From NCBI GenBank assembly GCA_021773975.1, contig JAJFJN010000037.1, positions 1 through 64,000 on the forward strand: 64,000 nucleotides of DNA, in the 5' to 3' direction. Positions 8,975-16,784 of this stretch are shown here, piece after piece. A model generated the notes under the pieces. The model was not told where the DNA came from, did not search any database, and saw only the letters and a program-made list of their open reading frames with translations. The DNA comes from Gammaproteobacteria bacterium (GTDB taxonomy: Bacteria > Pseudomonadota > Gammaproteobacteria > Chromatiales > Chromatiaceae). The position numbers and the translations under genes are program-made. The first letter of the stretch is position 1; the number at the start of each line of letters is the position of its first letter.

Positions 8975-9832
8975 ATGAAAATACCAAAAAGATTACACCC
9001 ACTTGTTGAAGAAGGCTTGATCAATGAGATTATCTGCCAATTACAGAGTGGCAAAGAAGCTAAAGTCTATATGGTTCGCTGTGGTAAAGATGTACGCTGT
9101 GCCAAGGTGTATAAAGAGGCCAACAAACGCAGCTTTAAACAAGCCGTGCAGTATCAAGAGGGTCGAACAGGGCGCAACAGCCGCCGCAACCGTGCCATGC
9201 AAAAGCGCACCCGCTACGGCCAAAAAGAGAGCGAAGAGGCTTGGCTAAGTGCTGAAGTTGACGCACTTTATCGACTTGCTGCCGCCGGTGTACGCGTACC
9301 TCAACCCTATGGCTTTGTCGACGGTGTATTGCTGATGGAGCTAATCACTGATAGCAACGGCCATGCCGCACCTCGCCTTAATGATGTAAGTTTCAGCCAC
9401 GAGCAGGCACTGGAAGACCACGACAAAATCATCCACGAGGTTGTGCGCATGCTATGTGCAGGACTGGTTCATGGTGATCTTTCTGAGTTTAATGTACTAC
9501 TCGACCAAAATGGCCCGGTCATCATTGACCTGCCTCAAGCCGTTAATGCCGCAGGCAATAACAGTGCCCGCATGATGCTGGAACGCGATGTAAACAATAT
9601 GAGCAGCTACTTTGGCCGCTACGCGCCGGAGTTACTTACAACAGCTTACGCTAAAGAGATTTGGGCGCACTTTGAAAGTGGTAACCTCTATCCTGAGATC
9701 AAACTAACCGGCCACTTTGTAGAGAGCACCGTTGCTGCTGATGTTGATGGTGTAATGACGGTAATTGATGCCGCACTAAAAGAGGAATATGAGCGCCTAC
9801 TTCGCAAACAAGCCGCAAACCAGGAAGAATAA
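8975..9832 (+). CDS. RIO1-like atypical serine kinase (PA4780-type)
   Basis: A 285-residue RIO-family kinase/ATPase. It starts 'MKIPKRLHPLVEEGLI' with an N-terminal segment before the ATP-binding region 'LQSGKEAKVYMVRCG'. The catalytic loop is L-V-H-G-D-L-S-E-F-N-V-L and the metal-binding loop is V-I-I-D-L-P-Q-A-V, both as expected for RIO1. A basic, Arg-rich insert after 'KQAVQYQEGR' is usual in this bacterial subfamily. The natural substrate of bacterial RIO proteins is not established. It stands alone, about 215 bp from its upstream neighbour. Confidence 0.88.
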   Translation: MKIPKRLHPLVEEGLINEIICQLQSGKEAKVYMVRCGKDVRCAKVYKEANKRSFKQAVQYQEGRTGRNSRRNRAMQKRTRYGQKESEEAWLSAEVDALYRLAAAGVRVPQPYGFVDGVLLMELITDSNGHAAPRLNDVSFSHEQALEDHDKIIHEVVRMLCAGLVHGDLSEFNVLLDQNGPVIIDLPQAVNAAGNNSARMMLERDVNNMSSYFGRYAPELLTTAYAKEIWAHFESGNLYPEIKLTGHFVESTVAADVDGVMTVIDAALKEEYERLLRKQAANQEE

Positions 9833-9974
9833 ACACCCTCCGCCACAAAAATTAAAGTACTTAAGAAATCAGTACCAGGCCAGCTAACTACAGCTAACCA
9901 TCACATTTTGAATTTATTCCGCACAACTTGTGCTGTAATATATCCACTCACCGGATAATGAATAAATTAATTTT

Positions 9975-10577
9975 GTGACGGCAATCAATATGCATAATAA
10001 AGCCCGCTATGCCCATACCTTCTTTACCCTGCTATTTGCTGGGCTTTTATTTCCAATAGCTATTGTTAACGCCGGGCCACCATCTTCTGTTCCTTATGTA
10101 CCTTGGATAGTTTCTTCACCTTTTGAGCCTGAAGCCTGGTCTTTTGAAGCGTGCAAAAGCTGTCATTATGACTATGCAAATCTAACACCCTTAAAAACAT
10201 CAAACCCCAATAGACACCATGTTTTAGTGGGAACAAAGATCAAAACGAAGGCAGATTGGAATACCACAGGTGAGTGGCCATACCCCACCGCCCCCAATTA
10301 TTATAATGATGAAGACGGCCTGTATGACTGCCTAACTTGCCATGTCATCACCAAGAGCTCTTTAGGCTTTATAGATGTAACAGCCCCAAGAGACTGCATC
10401 GGCTGTCACGAACTGACTACAGTTGCAAATAATGTACCTGGAAATCGCCATCACGGCACTGAGACCGCAGTGAATGGACAATGCGTCGTTTGCCATTGCA
10501 GGATGCCTGAACCCCACGTTCAAATAATGCAGGGAGGGCCGTTTAGCCCATGCAGCCTCTATTTATCTGGGCAATAA
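9975..10577 (+). CDS. small secreted tetrahaem cytochrome c
   Basis: The product is about 200 residues and has four CXXCH motifs (C-K-S-C-H, C-L-T-C-H, C-I-G-C-H, C-V-V-C-H). A hydrophobic signal segment (about residues 15-35) ends near N-A-G-P. Extra conserved-looking His pairs (N-R-H-H twice) could be distal haem ligands. It should be a periplasmic electron carrier. The listed start is GTG 9975; ATG 9990 would shorten it by five residues, and neither has a strong ribosome site, so the start is uncertain. It is monocistronic, ending in a perfect hairpin at 10584. I could not match it to a named cytochrome family. Confidence 0.8.
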   Translation: MTAINMHNKARYAHTFFTLLFAGLLFPIAIVNAGPPSSVPYVPWIVSSPFEPEAWSFEACKSCHYDYANLTPLKTSNPNRHHVLVGTKIKTKADWNTTGEWPYPTAPNYYNDEDGLYDCLTCHVITKSSLGFIDVTAPRDCIGCHELTTVANNVPGNRHHGTETAVNGQCVVCHCRMPEPHVQIMQGGPFSPCSLYLSGQ

Positions 10578-10583
10578 ATAACC

Positions 10584-10608
10584 AAGGGACTCTTACCAAG
10601 AGTCCCTT
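10584..10608 (+). terminator. perfect 11-bp hairpin after the tetrahaem cytochrome gene
   Basis: AAGGGACTCTT (10584-10594), loop ACC, then AAGAGTCCCTT (10598-10608). The stem is perfect but followed by only a weak T/C stretch. It separates the cytochrome gene from the pst promoter. Confidence 0.65.
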
Positions 10609-10649
10609 AACTTCTACCCCGCCTCCTCTACCCCACCACATAGAACCCT

Positions 10650-10689
10650 CTGTAACAAAACTGTAATATTTCTGTCATTTTCACGTCAT
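10650..10689 (+). promoter_or_regulatory. tandem Pho boxes upstream of pstS
   Basis: Four half-sites lie in exact 11-bp register: CTGTAAC (10650), CTGTAAT (10661), CTGTCAT (10672) and ACGTCAT (10683), separated by A/T-rich 4-bp spacers. This equals two overlapping Pho boxes and is the clearest operator in the window. It predicts strong PhoB activation of the pst operon under phosphate starvation. Confidence 0.85.
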
Positions 10690-10779
10690 TTTTCCCCATC
10701 ACAATTCATTCCGCTAAAAGCAAAAAACTTAAATCTGCTGATCTAGAAAAAATCAACGCACAAAAGGTAAAACGGAAAA

Positions 10780-11649
10780 ATGAAATCAAAATTGCTTATC
10801 GCAGCTATCATTGCAACCAGCACACTTATTACCCTCAATGCTGAGGCTCGTACCCTAATTCAAAATAAGGGTTCCGATACCTTAGTAAACGTCGCCCAGG
10901 CTTGGGCAGAAAAATACCGTGATGCGAACCCTGAAGTGGCAGTGGCTGTTTCTGGTGGTGGCTCTGGCACAGGTATCGCAGCCATGATCAATGGCACTGT
11001 CGATATCGCCAATGCCAGCCGCAAGATGAAAAAGAAAGAGCTAAAGTCAGCTAAAAAACAGGGTCAAAATCCCGTAGAGCATGTCGTAGGATATGACGCT
11101 TTAGCTGTCTACCTTCACTCTGATAATCCAGCAAAGTCTCTTACCATTGCTCAACTTGCTGATATCTATGGTCGTAAGGGAAAAGCCAAAAAATGGACTG
11201 ATCTCGGCCTTAATGTCCCTGGTTGTAAGGGACAAAAAATTATTGTTGTCAGTCGCCAAAACAACTCCGGCACCTATGTGTACTTCAAAAAGGCCGTGCT
11301 GGGTAAGAAAGGCAAATACCGCATGGGCACACTGGACATGCACGGCTCCAAAGATGTTGTCGATCTGGTTGAGAATACCCCTTGCGCCATTGGTTACAGC
11401 GGTTTGGCTTATGCCACAGATCACGTCAAACTGGCCTGTATCTCAAGTAATGGTGCAGCCTGTGTTAGCCCCAGCGTAGCAACGGCAAGTGATGGCAGCT
11501 ATCCTGTTGCCCGCCCGCTTTTTATGTACACCAATGGTGAGCCTAAGGGTGCCATCAAAGGCTATCTGGATTGGATTAACAGCGATATCGGCCAGTGCAT
11601 TATCTTGAATAAAGGCTATGCCCCAATCAAGAAGGTAAGCTGTAAATAA
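10780..11649 (+). CDS. pstS: periplasmic phosphate-binding protein PstS
   Basis: A 289-residue substrate-binding protein with a signal peptide (M-K-S-K-L-L-I-A-A..., cleavage near A-E-A). The mature start 'QNKGSDTLVNVAQAWAEKY' and the 'SGGGSGTGIAAMINGTVDIANASR' region carry the Ser/Gly/Asp contacts typical of PstS-type phosphate binding. 'NSGTYVYFKK' and 'PCAIGYSGLAYA' match the family. It feeds phosphate to PstC-PstA. It is preceded by tandem Pho boxes and is the first gene of the operon. A large hairpin lies between it and phoU, which may allow more PstS than transporter to be made. Confidence 0.93.
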   Translation: MKSKLLIAAIIATSTLITLNAEARTLIQNKGSDTLVNVAQAWAEKYRDANPEVAVAVSGGGSGTGIAAMINGTVDIANASRKMKKKELKSAKKQGQNPVEHVVGYDALAVYLHSDNPAKSLTIAQLADIYGRKGKAKKWTDLGLNVPGCKGQKIIVVSRQNNSGTYVYFKKAVLGKKGKYRMGTLDMHGSKDVVDLVENTPCAIGYSGLAYATDHVKLACISSNGAACVSPSVATASDGSYPVARPLFMYTNGEPKGAIKGYLDWINSDIGQCIILNKGYAPIKKVSCK

Positions 11650-11686
11650 ATATAACCCATAACAAACTTTAGTCGTTTGTTACAGC

Positions 11687-11717
11687 CGGCTTGGGAGGGG
11701 CAACCCCACCCAAGCCG
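11687..11717 (+). terminator. strong GC hairpin between pstS and the phoU fusion (attenuator or mRNA stabiliser)
   Basis: CGGCTTGGG-A-GGGG (11687-11700) pairs with CCCC-A-CCCAAGCCG (11704-11717) around a CAA loop, with one A/A mismatch. No long T-run follows, so it is more likely a partial terminator or a 3' end stabiliser of pstS mRNA than a full stop. Confidence 0.6.
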
Positions 11718-11762
11718 CAACCCTTTTAAACACGGCCTAGCCACTCAATACTTGGAGACAAT

Positions 11763-12848
11763 ATGAGCCATTACGAACAACGTCTGGAACAGGATCTTAA
11801 ACAAATCCGAGAACAGGTGGCTGAAGTGGCCGAGCGAGTAGAGGTTGGGCTAAAAGATGCAATGCATGCACTGTTATCAGGCAACAAAAAACTGGCCTAC
11901 GCCACCATTCTAGGCGATCTACCTATCAATCGACGGGTACGTCGAATTGACCAGTTGTGTCACAGCTTTATCGCACTACATCTACCCAGCGCGGGGCATC
12001 TAAGGCTGATCTCATCCATTATTCGCACCAATATTGAGTTGGAACGCATTGGCGATTATGCCGTAACGATCTGCCGTGAAGCGGTGCAGATGTCACAGCC
12101 ACCGCAAGAGCTGATTGCAGATAAGTTGGGACTCATATCTGAAGAGTCTCGCCACATGCTCTCACAATCCATCAGCGCCCTAAATGAAGGGAATGCAGAG
12201 GCTGCAAAGGCAACCAAAGGGATGGCGGCACAGATTGATCACATCTTTAGCACCGCCTTTGCTGATCTGACATCAGAAAAGAGCAAACTTGATCTTAAAG
12301 ATCTCATGCGGCTCTTTAATATCTTTCATCGGTTGGAACGGGTTGCCGCACAAGCCAAAAATATCTGCGAAGAGACTATTTTTGCAGCAACCGGTGAAAC
12401 CAAAGCACCCAAGGTTTATCGCATCCTATTCCTTGATGAGGATAACAGCGGCCTGAGCCAGATGGCTGAAGCCATCACTCATCGCAATTTCCCCAACAGT
12501 GGTCACTACAGCAGTGCCGGGCGCTATGCCAGCACAGAACTTAACCCTGTAGTCACTGAATTCATGCAAGGTCATGGCTTCGACCTGAGTGAGTCTCATC
12601 CCAAACAGCTAGATATGACCCCCAATGAACTGGGTGAGCTACACGTCATCATTAGCCTGCAAGGCGCAGTCAAAAACTATATTCCAGAGATCCCCTTCCA
12701 CACCGTTGCGATGGAGTGGGATATTGGCAGCGTACCCACAGGTCTGACCCCAGAGCAGACCAACCAGCAGCAAGAAGCGATCTATCGTGAGATTGCCGTG
12801 CATGTACAAGATCTCATGCAGACACTGCGTGGTAGAGGAGCCTCATAA
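11763..12848 (+). CDS. phoU: PhoU fused to a catalytically dead LMW-phosphatase/ArsC-like domain
   Basis: The 361-residue protein has two parts. Residues 1-210 are PhoU: the first repeat has the E/D metal motif I-E-L-E-R-I-G-D-Y-A (91-100). The second repeat has L-E-R-V-A-A-Q-A-K-N-I, where Ala replaces the usual Asp. Residues about 217-355 align with low-molecular-weight phosphatase/arsenate reductase: Y-R-I-L-F-L, then N-S-G-L-S-Q-M-A-E-A, S-A-G-R, L-N-P-V-V and a typical last helix. The catalytic C-x5-R loop is changed: D225 stands where Cys belongs and L231 where Arg belongs. The late Asp-Pro acid motif is also missing. It therefore probably senses or binds rather than hydrolyses. It lies between pstS and pstC and should restrain PhoR/PhoB signalling and Pst activity. 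Confidence 0.85.
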   Translation: MSHYEQRLEQDLKQIREQVAEVAERVEVGLKDAMHALLSGNKKLAYATILGDLPINRRVRRIDQLCHSFIALHLPSAGHLRLISSIIRTNIELERIGDYAVTICREAVQMSQPPQELIADKLGLISEESRHMLSQSISALNEGNAEAAKATKGMAAQIDHIFSTAFADLTSEKSKLDLKDLMRLFNIFHRLERVAAQAKNICEETIFAATGETKAPKVYRILFLDEDNSGLSQMAEAITHRNFPNSGHYSSAGRYASTELNPVVTEFMQGHGFDLSESHPKQLDMTPNELGELHVIISLQGAVKNYIPEIPFHTVAMEWDIGSVPTGLTPEQTNQQQEAIYREIAVHVQDLMQTLRGRGAS

Positions 12849-12849
12849 G

Positions 12850-13782
12850 ATGCTCGCTCCTTCAAATCTAAGCTCAGGTTGTGATCAGGCATTTGATCAA
12901 CGCAACCTGGACTGGTACATCGATAAGGCCGTTCAAGTAGTGGTCTTTATGGGGGGTATCTCGGCCATCATCTTCATTGTTGGCATCTTTCTCTTTATCA
13001 CCAAAGAGGGGATGGGGTTCCTGATTGATACACTCGATTTACAAGAGTTTTTTGGCTCTCCCTACTGGGAACCCAGCGACGAAGACGCCCCCGAATATGG
13101 CATTCTCGCCCTGATGGCAGGCACCGCCAGTGTCACCGGCCTGGCCATGTTGATTGCTATCCCCTTCTCACTGGGAACCGCCATCTACATCGCCGAATTT
13201 GCCACCGGCAAAACCCGCGAATGGCTAAAAATCCTGGTGGAACTACTGGCCGCCATCCCATCTGTTGTCTGGGGCTTTATTGGCCTGACCATCATGAATC
13301 CACTGATCATCGAGCTGTTCGATGTGCCAGTGGGACTGACCGTACTCAATGCCGGAATCATCTTGGGATTGATGGCCGCCCCCATCATGACCTCTATTGC
13401 AGAAGATGCCCTCAAAGCCGTACCCGACCGCTACCGTGAGGCCGCTGAAGCCATGGGAGCCACCCGCTGGCAGGTGGTCTTCAAGACGGTGTTGCCTGCT
13501 GCCAAAAACGGGCTGCTGGGCGCAATTCTGCTCGGTGTTGGCCGCGGCTTTGGCGAGACCATGGCTGTGCTGATGGCTACCGGCCATGCCGTCAACATCC
13601 CTGGCAGTGTATTCGATTCAGTACGCGCACTGACTGCCACCATCGCCGCTGAACTGGGCGAAACAGCGGTTGGGTCAGACCATTATCAGGTGCTATTCAC
13701 CATTGGCATCTTCCTCTTCCTGATTACCTTTCTGATCAACCTGACAGCCGACCTCATCGTGCGTGGCATTAGGAAAAGCTAA
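12850..13782 (+). CDS. pstC: phosphate ABC transporter permease PstC
   Basis: A 310-residue inner-membrane permease with about six hydrophobic segments and the binding-protein-dependent transport signature E-A-A-E-A-M-G-A-T-R-W-Q-V-V-F near residue 200, which docks to the ATPase. The start at ATG 12850 (M-L-A-P-S-N-L) is preferred over an upstream in-frame ATG at 12787, which would overlap phoU by 62 bp. The gene begins one base after the phoU stop and its own stop overlaps the pstA start, so translation is coupled. Together with PstA it forms the membrane channel. Confidence 0.93.
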   Translation: MLAPSNLSSGCDQAFDQRNLDWYIDKAVQVVVFMGGISAIIFIVGIFLFITKEGMGFLIDTLDLQEFFGSPYWEPSDEDAPEYGILALMAGTASVTGLAMLIAIPFSLGTAIYIAEFATGKTREWLKILVELLAAIPSVVWGFIGLTIMNPLIIELFDVPVGLTVLNAGIILGLMAAPIMTSIAEDALKAVPDRYREAAEAMGATRWQVVFKTVLPAAKNGLLGAILLGVGRGFGETMAVLMATGHAVNIPGSVFDSVRALTATIAAELGETAVGSDHYQVLFTIGIFLFLITFLINLTADLIVRGIRKS

Positions 13783-14663
13783 TGAATAACCAAATGTTTG
13801 CAGCAACCCAACTTAATCAAAAAAACCAGCGTACCGAAAAACTGGTACAGCTCCTTTTCATCCTAATGGCTAGCCTGTTGATTCTTCCAGTGCTGGTGAT
13901 CCTGGCCACACTGGTCGTTAAAGGTGGTTCAATCCTCTCAATTGACTTTCTCTTTACCGACCCCACCAATGGCATGACCGAAGGTGGCATCTTCCCTGCT
14001 CTACTGGGAACCATCTGGCTGGTCGCTGTGGCACTGATAATCTCTGTACCCCTGGGCATCGCTGCCGCCATCTACCTCAGTGAATATGCACCAGACAACT
14101 GGTTTACCCGACTGATCAATCTAGCCATCATCAACCTGGCAGGTGTACCCTCCATCGTGCATGCCCTGTTTGGCCTAGGGGCCTTTGTAGTCTTTTTTGG
14201 ATTTGGCACCAGCATCCTCTCTGCCAGCCTCACATTGGCTATCATGACACTACCGGTGGTGATCGTCTCTACCCGTGAAGCACTACAGGCTGTACCCCAC
14301 TCCTTTCGCGAGGCCTGCTGGAATATGGGCGCAACCCGCTGGCAGACCATTCGCCGCGTCGTGCTGCCCAATGCTGTCAGCGGTATTTTGACCGGCATTA
14401 TTTTGGAGGTCTCCCGCACCGCAGGTGAAACCGCCCCCATCATGTTTACCGGTGCTGTCTTTTTTAGCCCCTTTCTACCGCAGGGCATCATGGATCAAAC
14501 CATGGCCATGTCGCTGCACCTGTTTGTGGTCTCCACCCAAGTACCAGGCGTTCCAGAGAATCTACCCTACGGTGTTGCCTTGGTACTGATTGGTATGGTG
14601 CTGCTGATGAACAGCGTCTCCATCGCCTTTCGCATGCACCTGCGAGGTAAAAAGAAATGGTAA
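13782..14663 (+). CDS. pstA: phosphate ABC transporter permease PstA
   Basis: A 293-residue permease with about six transmembrane helices. The N-terminal soluble stretch is followed by 'LLFILMASLLILPVLVIL', and the EAA loop reads E-A-C-W-N-M-G-A-T-R-W-Q-T-I. The ATG shares a base with the pstC stop (TAATG) and its stop lies inside the first codons of the first pstB gene, so the operon is tightly packed. It pairs with PstC. Nothing in the sequence looks degenerate. Confidence 0.93.
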   Translation: MNNQMFAATQLNQKNQRTEKLVQLLFILMASLLILPVLVILATLVVKGGSILSIDFLFTDPTNGMTEGGIFPALLGTIWLVAVALIISVPLGIAAAIYLSEYAPDNWFTRLINLAIINLAGVPSIVHALFGLGAFVVFFGFGTSILSASLTLAIMTLPVVIVSTREALQAVPHSFREACWNMGATRWQTIRRVVLPNAVSGILTGIILEVSRTAGETAPIMFTGAVFFSPFLPQGIMDQTMAMSLHLFVVSTQVPGVPENLPYGVALVLIGMVLLMNSVSIAFRMHLRGKKKW

Positions 14664-15427
14664 CGGAAGCAAGCCCCATCAAACTTGAGATTAAGGATTT
14701 AGCCGTCAGCTATGGCGGCCAAACCGCCATCAGCGGTGTCAACCTGAGCATCCGCGAGCATGAGATCTTTGGCATCATCGGCCCCGCCAATGCAGGCAAG
14801 ACCTCATTTCTGAAGGCCATCAATCGCATGGATATGTTTGATACCAACATGCAGGTTGAGGGCAACGTGCTGTTTAACGGCCAGGATGTGCGCAAATGGC
14901 GCAATGTCTATGCCCTGCGCTCTCGTATTGGGGTGGTCTTTCCACTACCCGTTGGGCTGCCGATGTCGGTCTACGACAATGTGGCACTCTCACCTCAGCT
15001 ACGCGGCATTAAAGAGAAGGCAGAGCTGGATGTTATCGTTGAACGATGCCTCACCCGCGCTGCCCTGTGGGATGAGGTAAAAGATCGGCTGGACACGCTT
15101 GGCAGTCTGCTCTCTGGCGGACAACAGCAACGTCTCACCATTGCCCGCGCCCTCTCACAGGAGCCAGAGCTACTGATACTGGATGAGTTCTCTATCGCCG
15201 TCGACCCCGTCACCACCATGCGTATTGAGGATGTACTCAAAGAGCTAAAGAGTGAGATGACCATCATTCTGGTCACCAACCTGGTTCAACAGGCTCGACG
15301 ACTGGCTGACCGCACCGCCTTCTTTTTAGATGGTGAATGTGTGGAGATTGCTGAGACCGAAGCGCTGTTTACCCGTCAGGCCAGTGACTCGCGTACCCGT
15401 GATTATGTAGAAGGGAGATTTGGGTAA
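14657..15427 (+). CDS. pstB: PstB-type ATPase with degenerate Q-loop, D-loop and H-loop (first of two)
   Basis: This 256-residue ABC ATPase is PstB-like throughout. Walker A is intact (G-P-A-N-A-G-K-T-S, 42-50), the signature is canonical (L-S-G-G-Q, 152-156) and Walker B ends D176-E177. Three key sites are altered. The Q-loop Gln is P96 ('VVFPLP' for the usual 'MVFQKP'). The D-loop S-A-L-D is I-A-V-D (180-183). The H-loop His is N208 ('VTNLVQQ' for 'VTHNMQQ'). It should bind ATP but hydrolyse poorly on its own side. It overlaps pstA and is followed 26 bp later by a second PstB-like gene whose defects are the mirror image, so a heterodimer is likely. Confidence 0.88.
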   Translation: MVTEASPIKLEIKDLAVSYGGQTAISGVNLSIREHEIFGIIGPANAGKTSFLKAINRMDMFDTNMQVEGNVLFNGQDVRKWRNVYALRSRIGVVFPLPVGLPMSVYDNVALSPQLRGIKEKAELDVIVERCLTRAALWDEVKDRLDTLGSLLSGGQQQRLTIARALSQEPELLILDEFSIAVDPVTTMRIEDVLKELKSEMTIILVTNLVQQARRLADRTAFFLDGECVEIAETEALFTRQASDSRTRDYVEGRFG

Positions 15428-15453
15428 GCAACCGCTCCCATACACAAAAAATC

Positions 15454-16242
15454 ATGAATATAGCTTCCAAAGAAAAACCCGTAAAACTTGCCATCCGTGC
15501 CAAGCAGTTGAACCTCTGGTACGGCACATTTCAGGCGCTATTTGATGTTGATCTAAACATCAAAAAAGGGATGATCACCTCTCTCATTGGCCCCTCTGGT
15601 TGCGGCAAATCCACCTTTCTGCGCAGTATCAATCGCATCAATGAACGGCTGGGTTATGTGCGTATCGATGGCAGCGTGGAGGTGTTTGACCAAAATATCT
15701 ATGCCCCAGAGGTAGAGCTGGTTCAACTGCGTAAACAGGTTGGGATGGTATTCCAGCGCCCCAATCCACTGCCCGTCTCAATTCGAGAAAACATCCTGTT
15801 TGGCCACAAGATTCACAACAAAAAGAGCGGCAACCGCCAACAGCAGGACGAGATTGTCGAACAGGCGCTGCAACAGGTACTGTTATGGGATAAGGTCAAA
15901 GATCGGCTGCATCACAAGGCGACCAGTCTCTCACTGGAAGAGCAGCAGAAGCTCTGCATCGCCCGCCTGCTGCCCGTCAAACCCCGCATCCTGCTGATGG
16001 ATGAACCCTGCTCTGCCCTCGACCCTAAGGGCACCGAAGCAGTAGAAGAGCTGATCTGGGAGCTACGAGGCAAATACAGCATTCTCATCGTTACTCACAA
16101 CATGGCTCAAGCACGCCGTGCCAGCGAAGAGTGCATCTTCATGCTCATGGGCAAAGTGGTGGAACACACACCCACCAATCAAATGTTTGTTACCCCAGCA
16201 CAGCAGGAAACCGCTGATTATATTGAGGGACGCTATGGATAG
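15454..16242 (+). CDS. pstB: PstB-type ATPase with degenerate ABC signature (second of two)
   Basis: A 262-residue PstB-like ATPase. Walker A G-P-S-G-C-G-K-S-T (46-54), the Q-loop Gln Q101 in 'MVFQRPNP', Walker B D183-E184, D-loop S-A-L-D and H-loop H215 in 'VTHNMAQ' are all canonical. The ABC signature is not: the expected L-S-G-G-Q reads L-S-L-E-E (159-163). In an ABC dimer this subunit's Walker A, Walker B and His would face the intact signature of the first ATPase, giving one complete catalytic site and one defective site. It is the last gene of the pst operon, and the next gene starts 542 bp downstream. A homodimer of this protein would have no good signature. Confidence 0.88.
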   Translation: MNIASKEKPVKLAIRAKQLNLWYGTFQALFDVDLNIKKGMITSLIGPSGCGKSTFLRSINRINERLGYVRIDGSVEVFDQNIYAPEVELVQLRKQVGMVFQRPNPLPVSIRENILFGHKIHNKKSGNRQQQDEIVEQALQQVLLWDKVKDRLHHKATSLSLEEQQKLCIARLLPVKPRILLMDEPCSALDPKGTEAVEELIWELRGKYSILIVTHNMAQARRASEECIFMLMGKVVEHTPTNQMFVTPAQQETADYIEGRYG

Positions 16243-16784
16243 AGACTTTCCACTTCCAGCCATACTGCACAGCAGACACACTGGATTATGCGTTGAAAAA
16301 AATTGGTGCTACTCCAGCTAGCCGCTATGACTAAGGGTGCCAAACAACCATCTGCACCCCTAACCCAGCATAAAACCAATCCAAACCCACATACAGAACA
16401 ATAAGTATGTTTGCCTGTGAAAATTTTGCCTCACCTGCAAATAATCCCTGAACATTCGTATTGCAGACTTTCTCTTCAGAAAACAATAATATTGGCGACA
16501 CAGGGTTTTGAATACCTCAGAACCTGCCGGTTCAAAAGGAGGTCATTATCTTCCCTGCACGCCGGAATGGCAGAGTCTTTTCGAGTCTCACCGCCAGAGG
16601 CGGCAGTTTACCTAAATTGAATTATCGTTTTTTCGGAACTATTTAACTCAACACCTACATAAAGTAACCAAATATGTCATTCATGAAATGACATACCTAT
16701 CCTGTTTTTGAGTGAGTAGATCAACTATGCTCCGGTATATGCTATTACGCTGAAGTTAAACCATTCTCTAAGGCGGGGTTGTCT
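16243..16784. other. 542-bp intergenic region before cbpA
   Basis: I see no convincing gene here. A 69-codon open frame at 16411-16620 lacks a ribosome site and recognisable features. A short perfect hairpin CCGCC-AGA-GGCGG lies at 16591-16603 in a locally GC-richer stretch (about 16540-16610) that could belong to a structured RNA, but it matches no riboswitch or small-RNA class I know. The region probably holds the pst operon's 3' end and the cbpA promoter. Confidence 0.4.

Noticed and set aside
12787-12849. Upstream start for pstC giving a 331-residue protein
   Set aside because: The extra 21 residues overlap phoU out of frame, are unlike PstC N-termini, and ATG 12850 lies directly after the phoU stop as expected in a coupled operon.
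16586-16610. CRISPR-repeat-like palindrome near CCGCCAGAGGCGG
   Set aside because: It looks a little like a type I-F repeat but occurs once; there is no array, spacer pattern or cas gene.
16411-16620. 69-codon open frame in the cbpA upstream gap
   Set aside because: No ribosome site, no signal or domain pattern, and composition unlike neighbouring genes.
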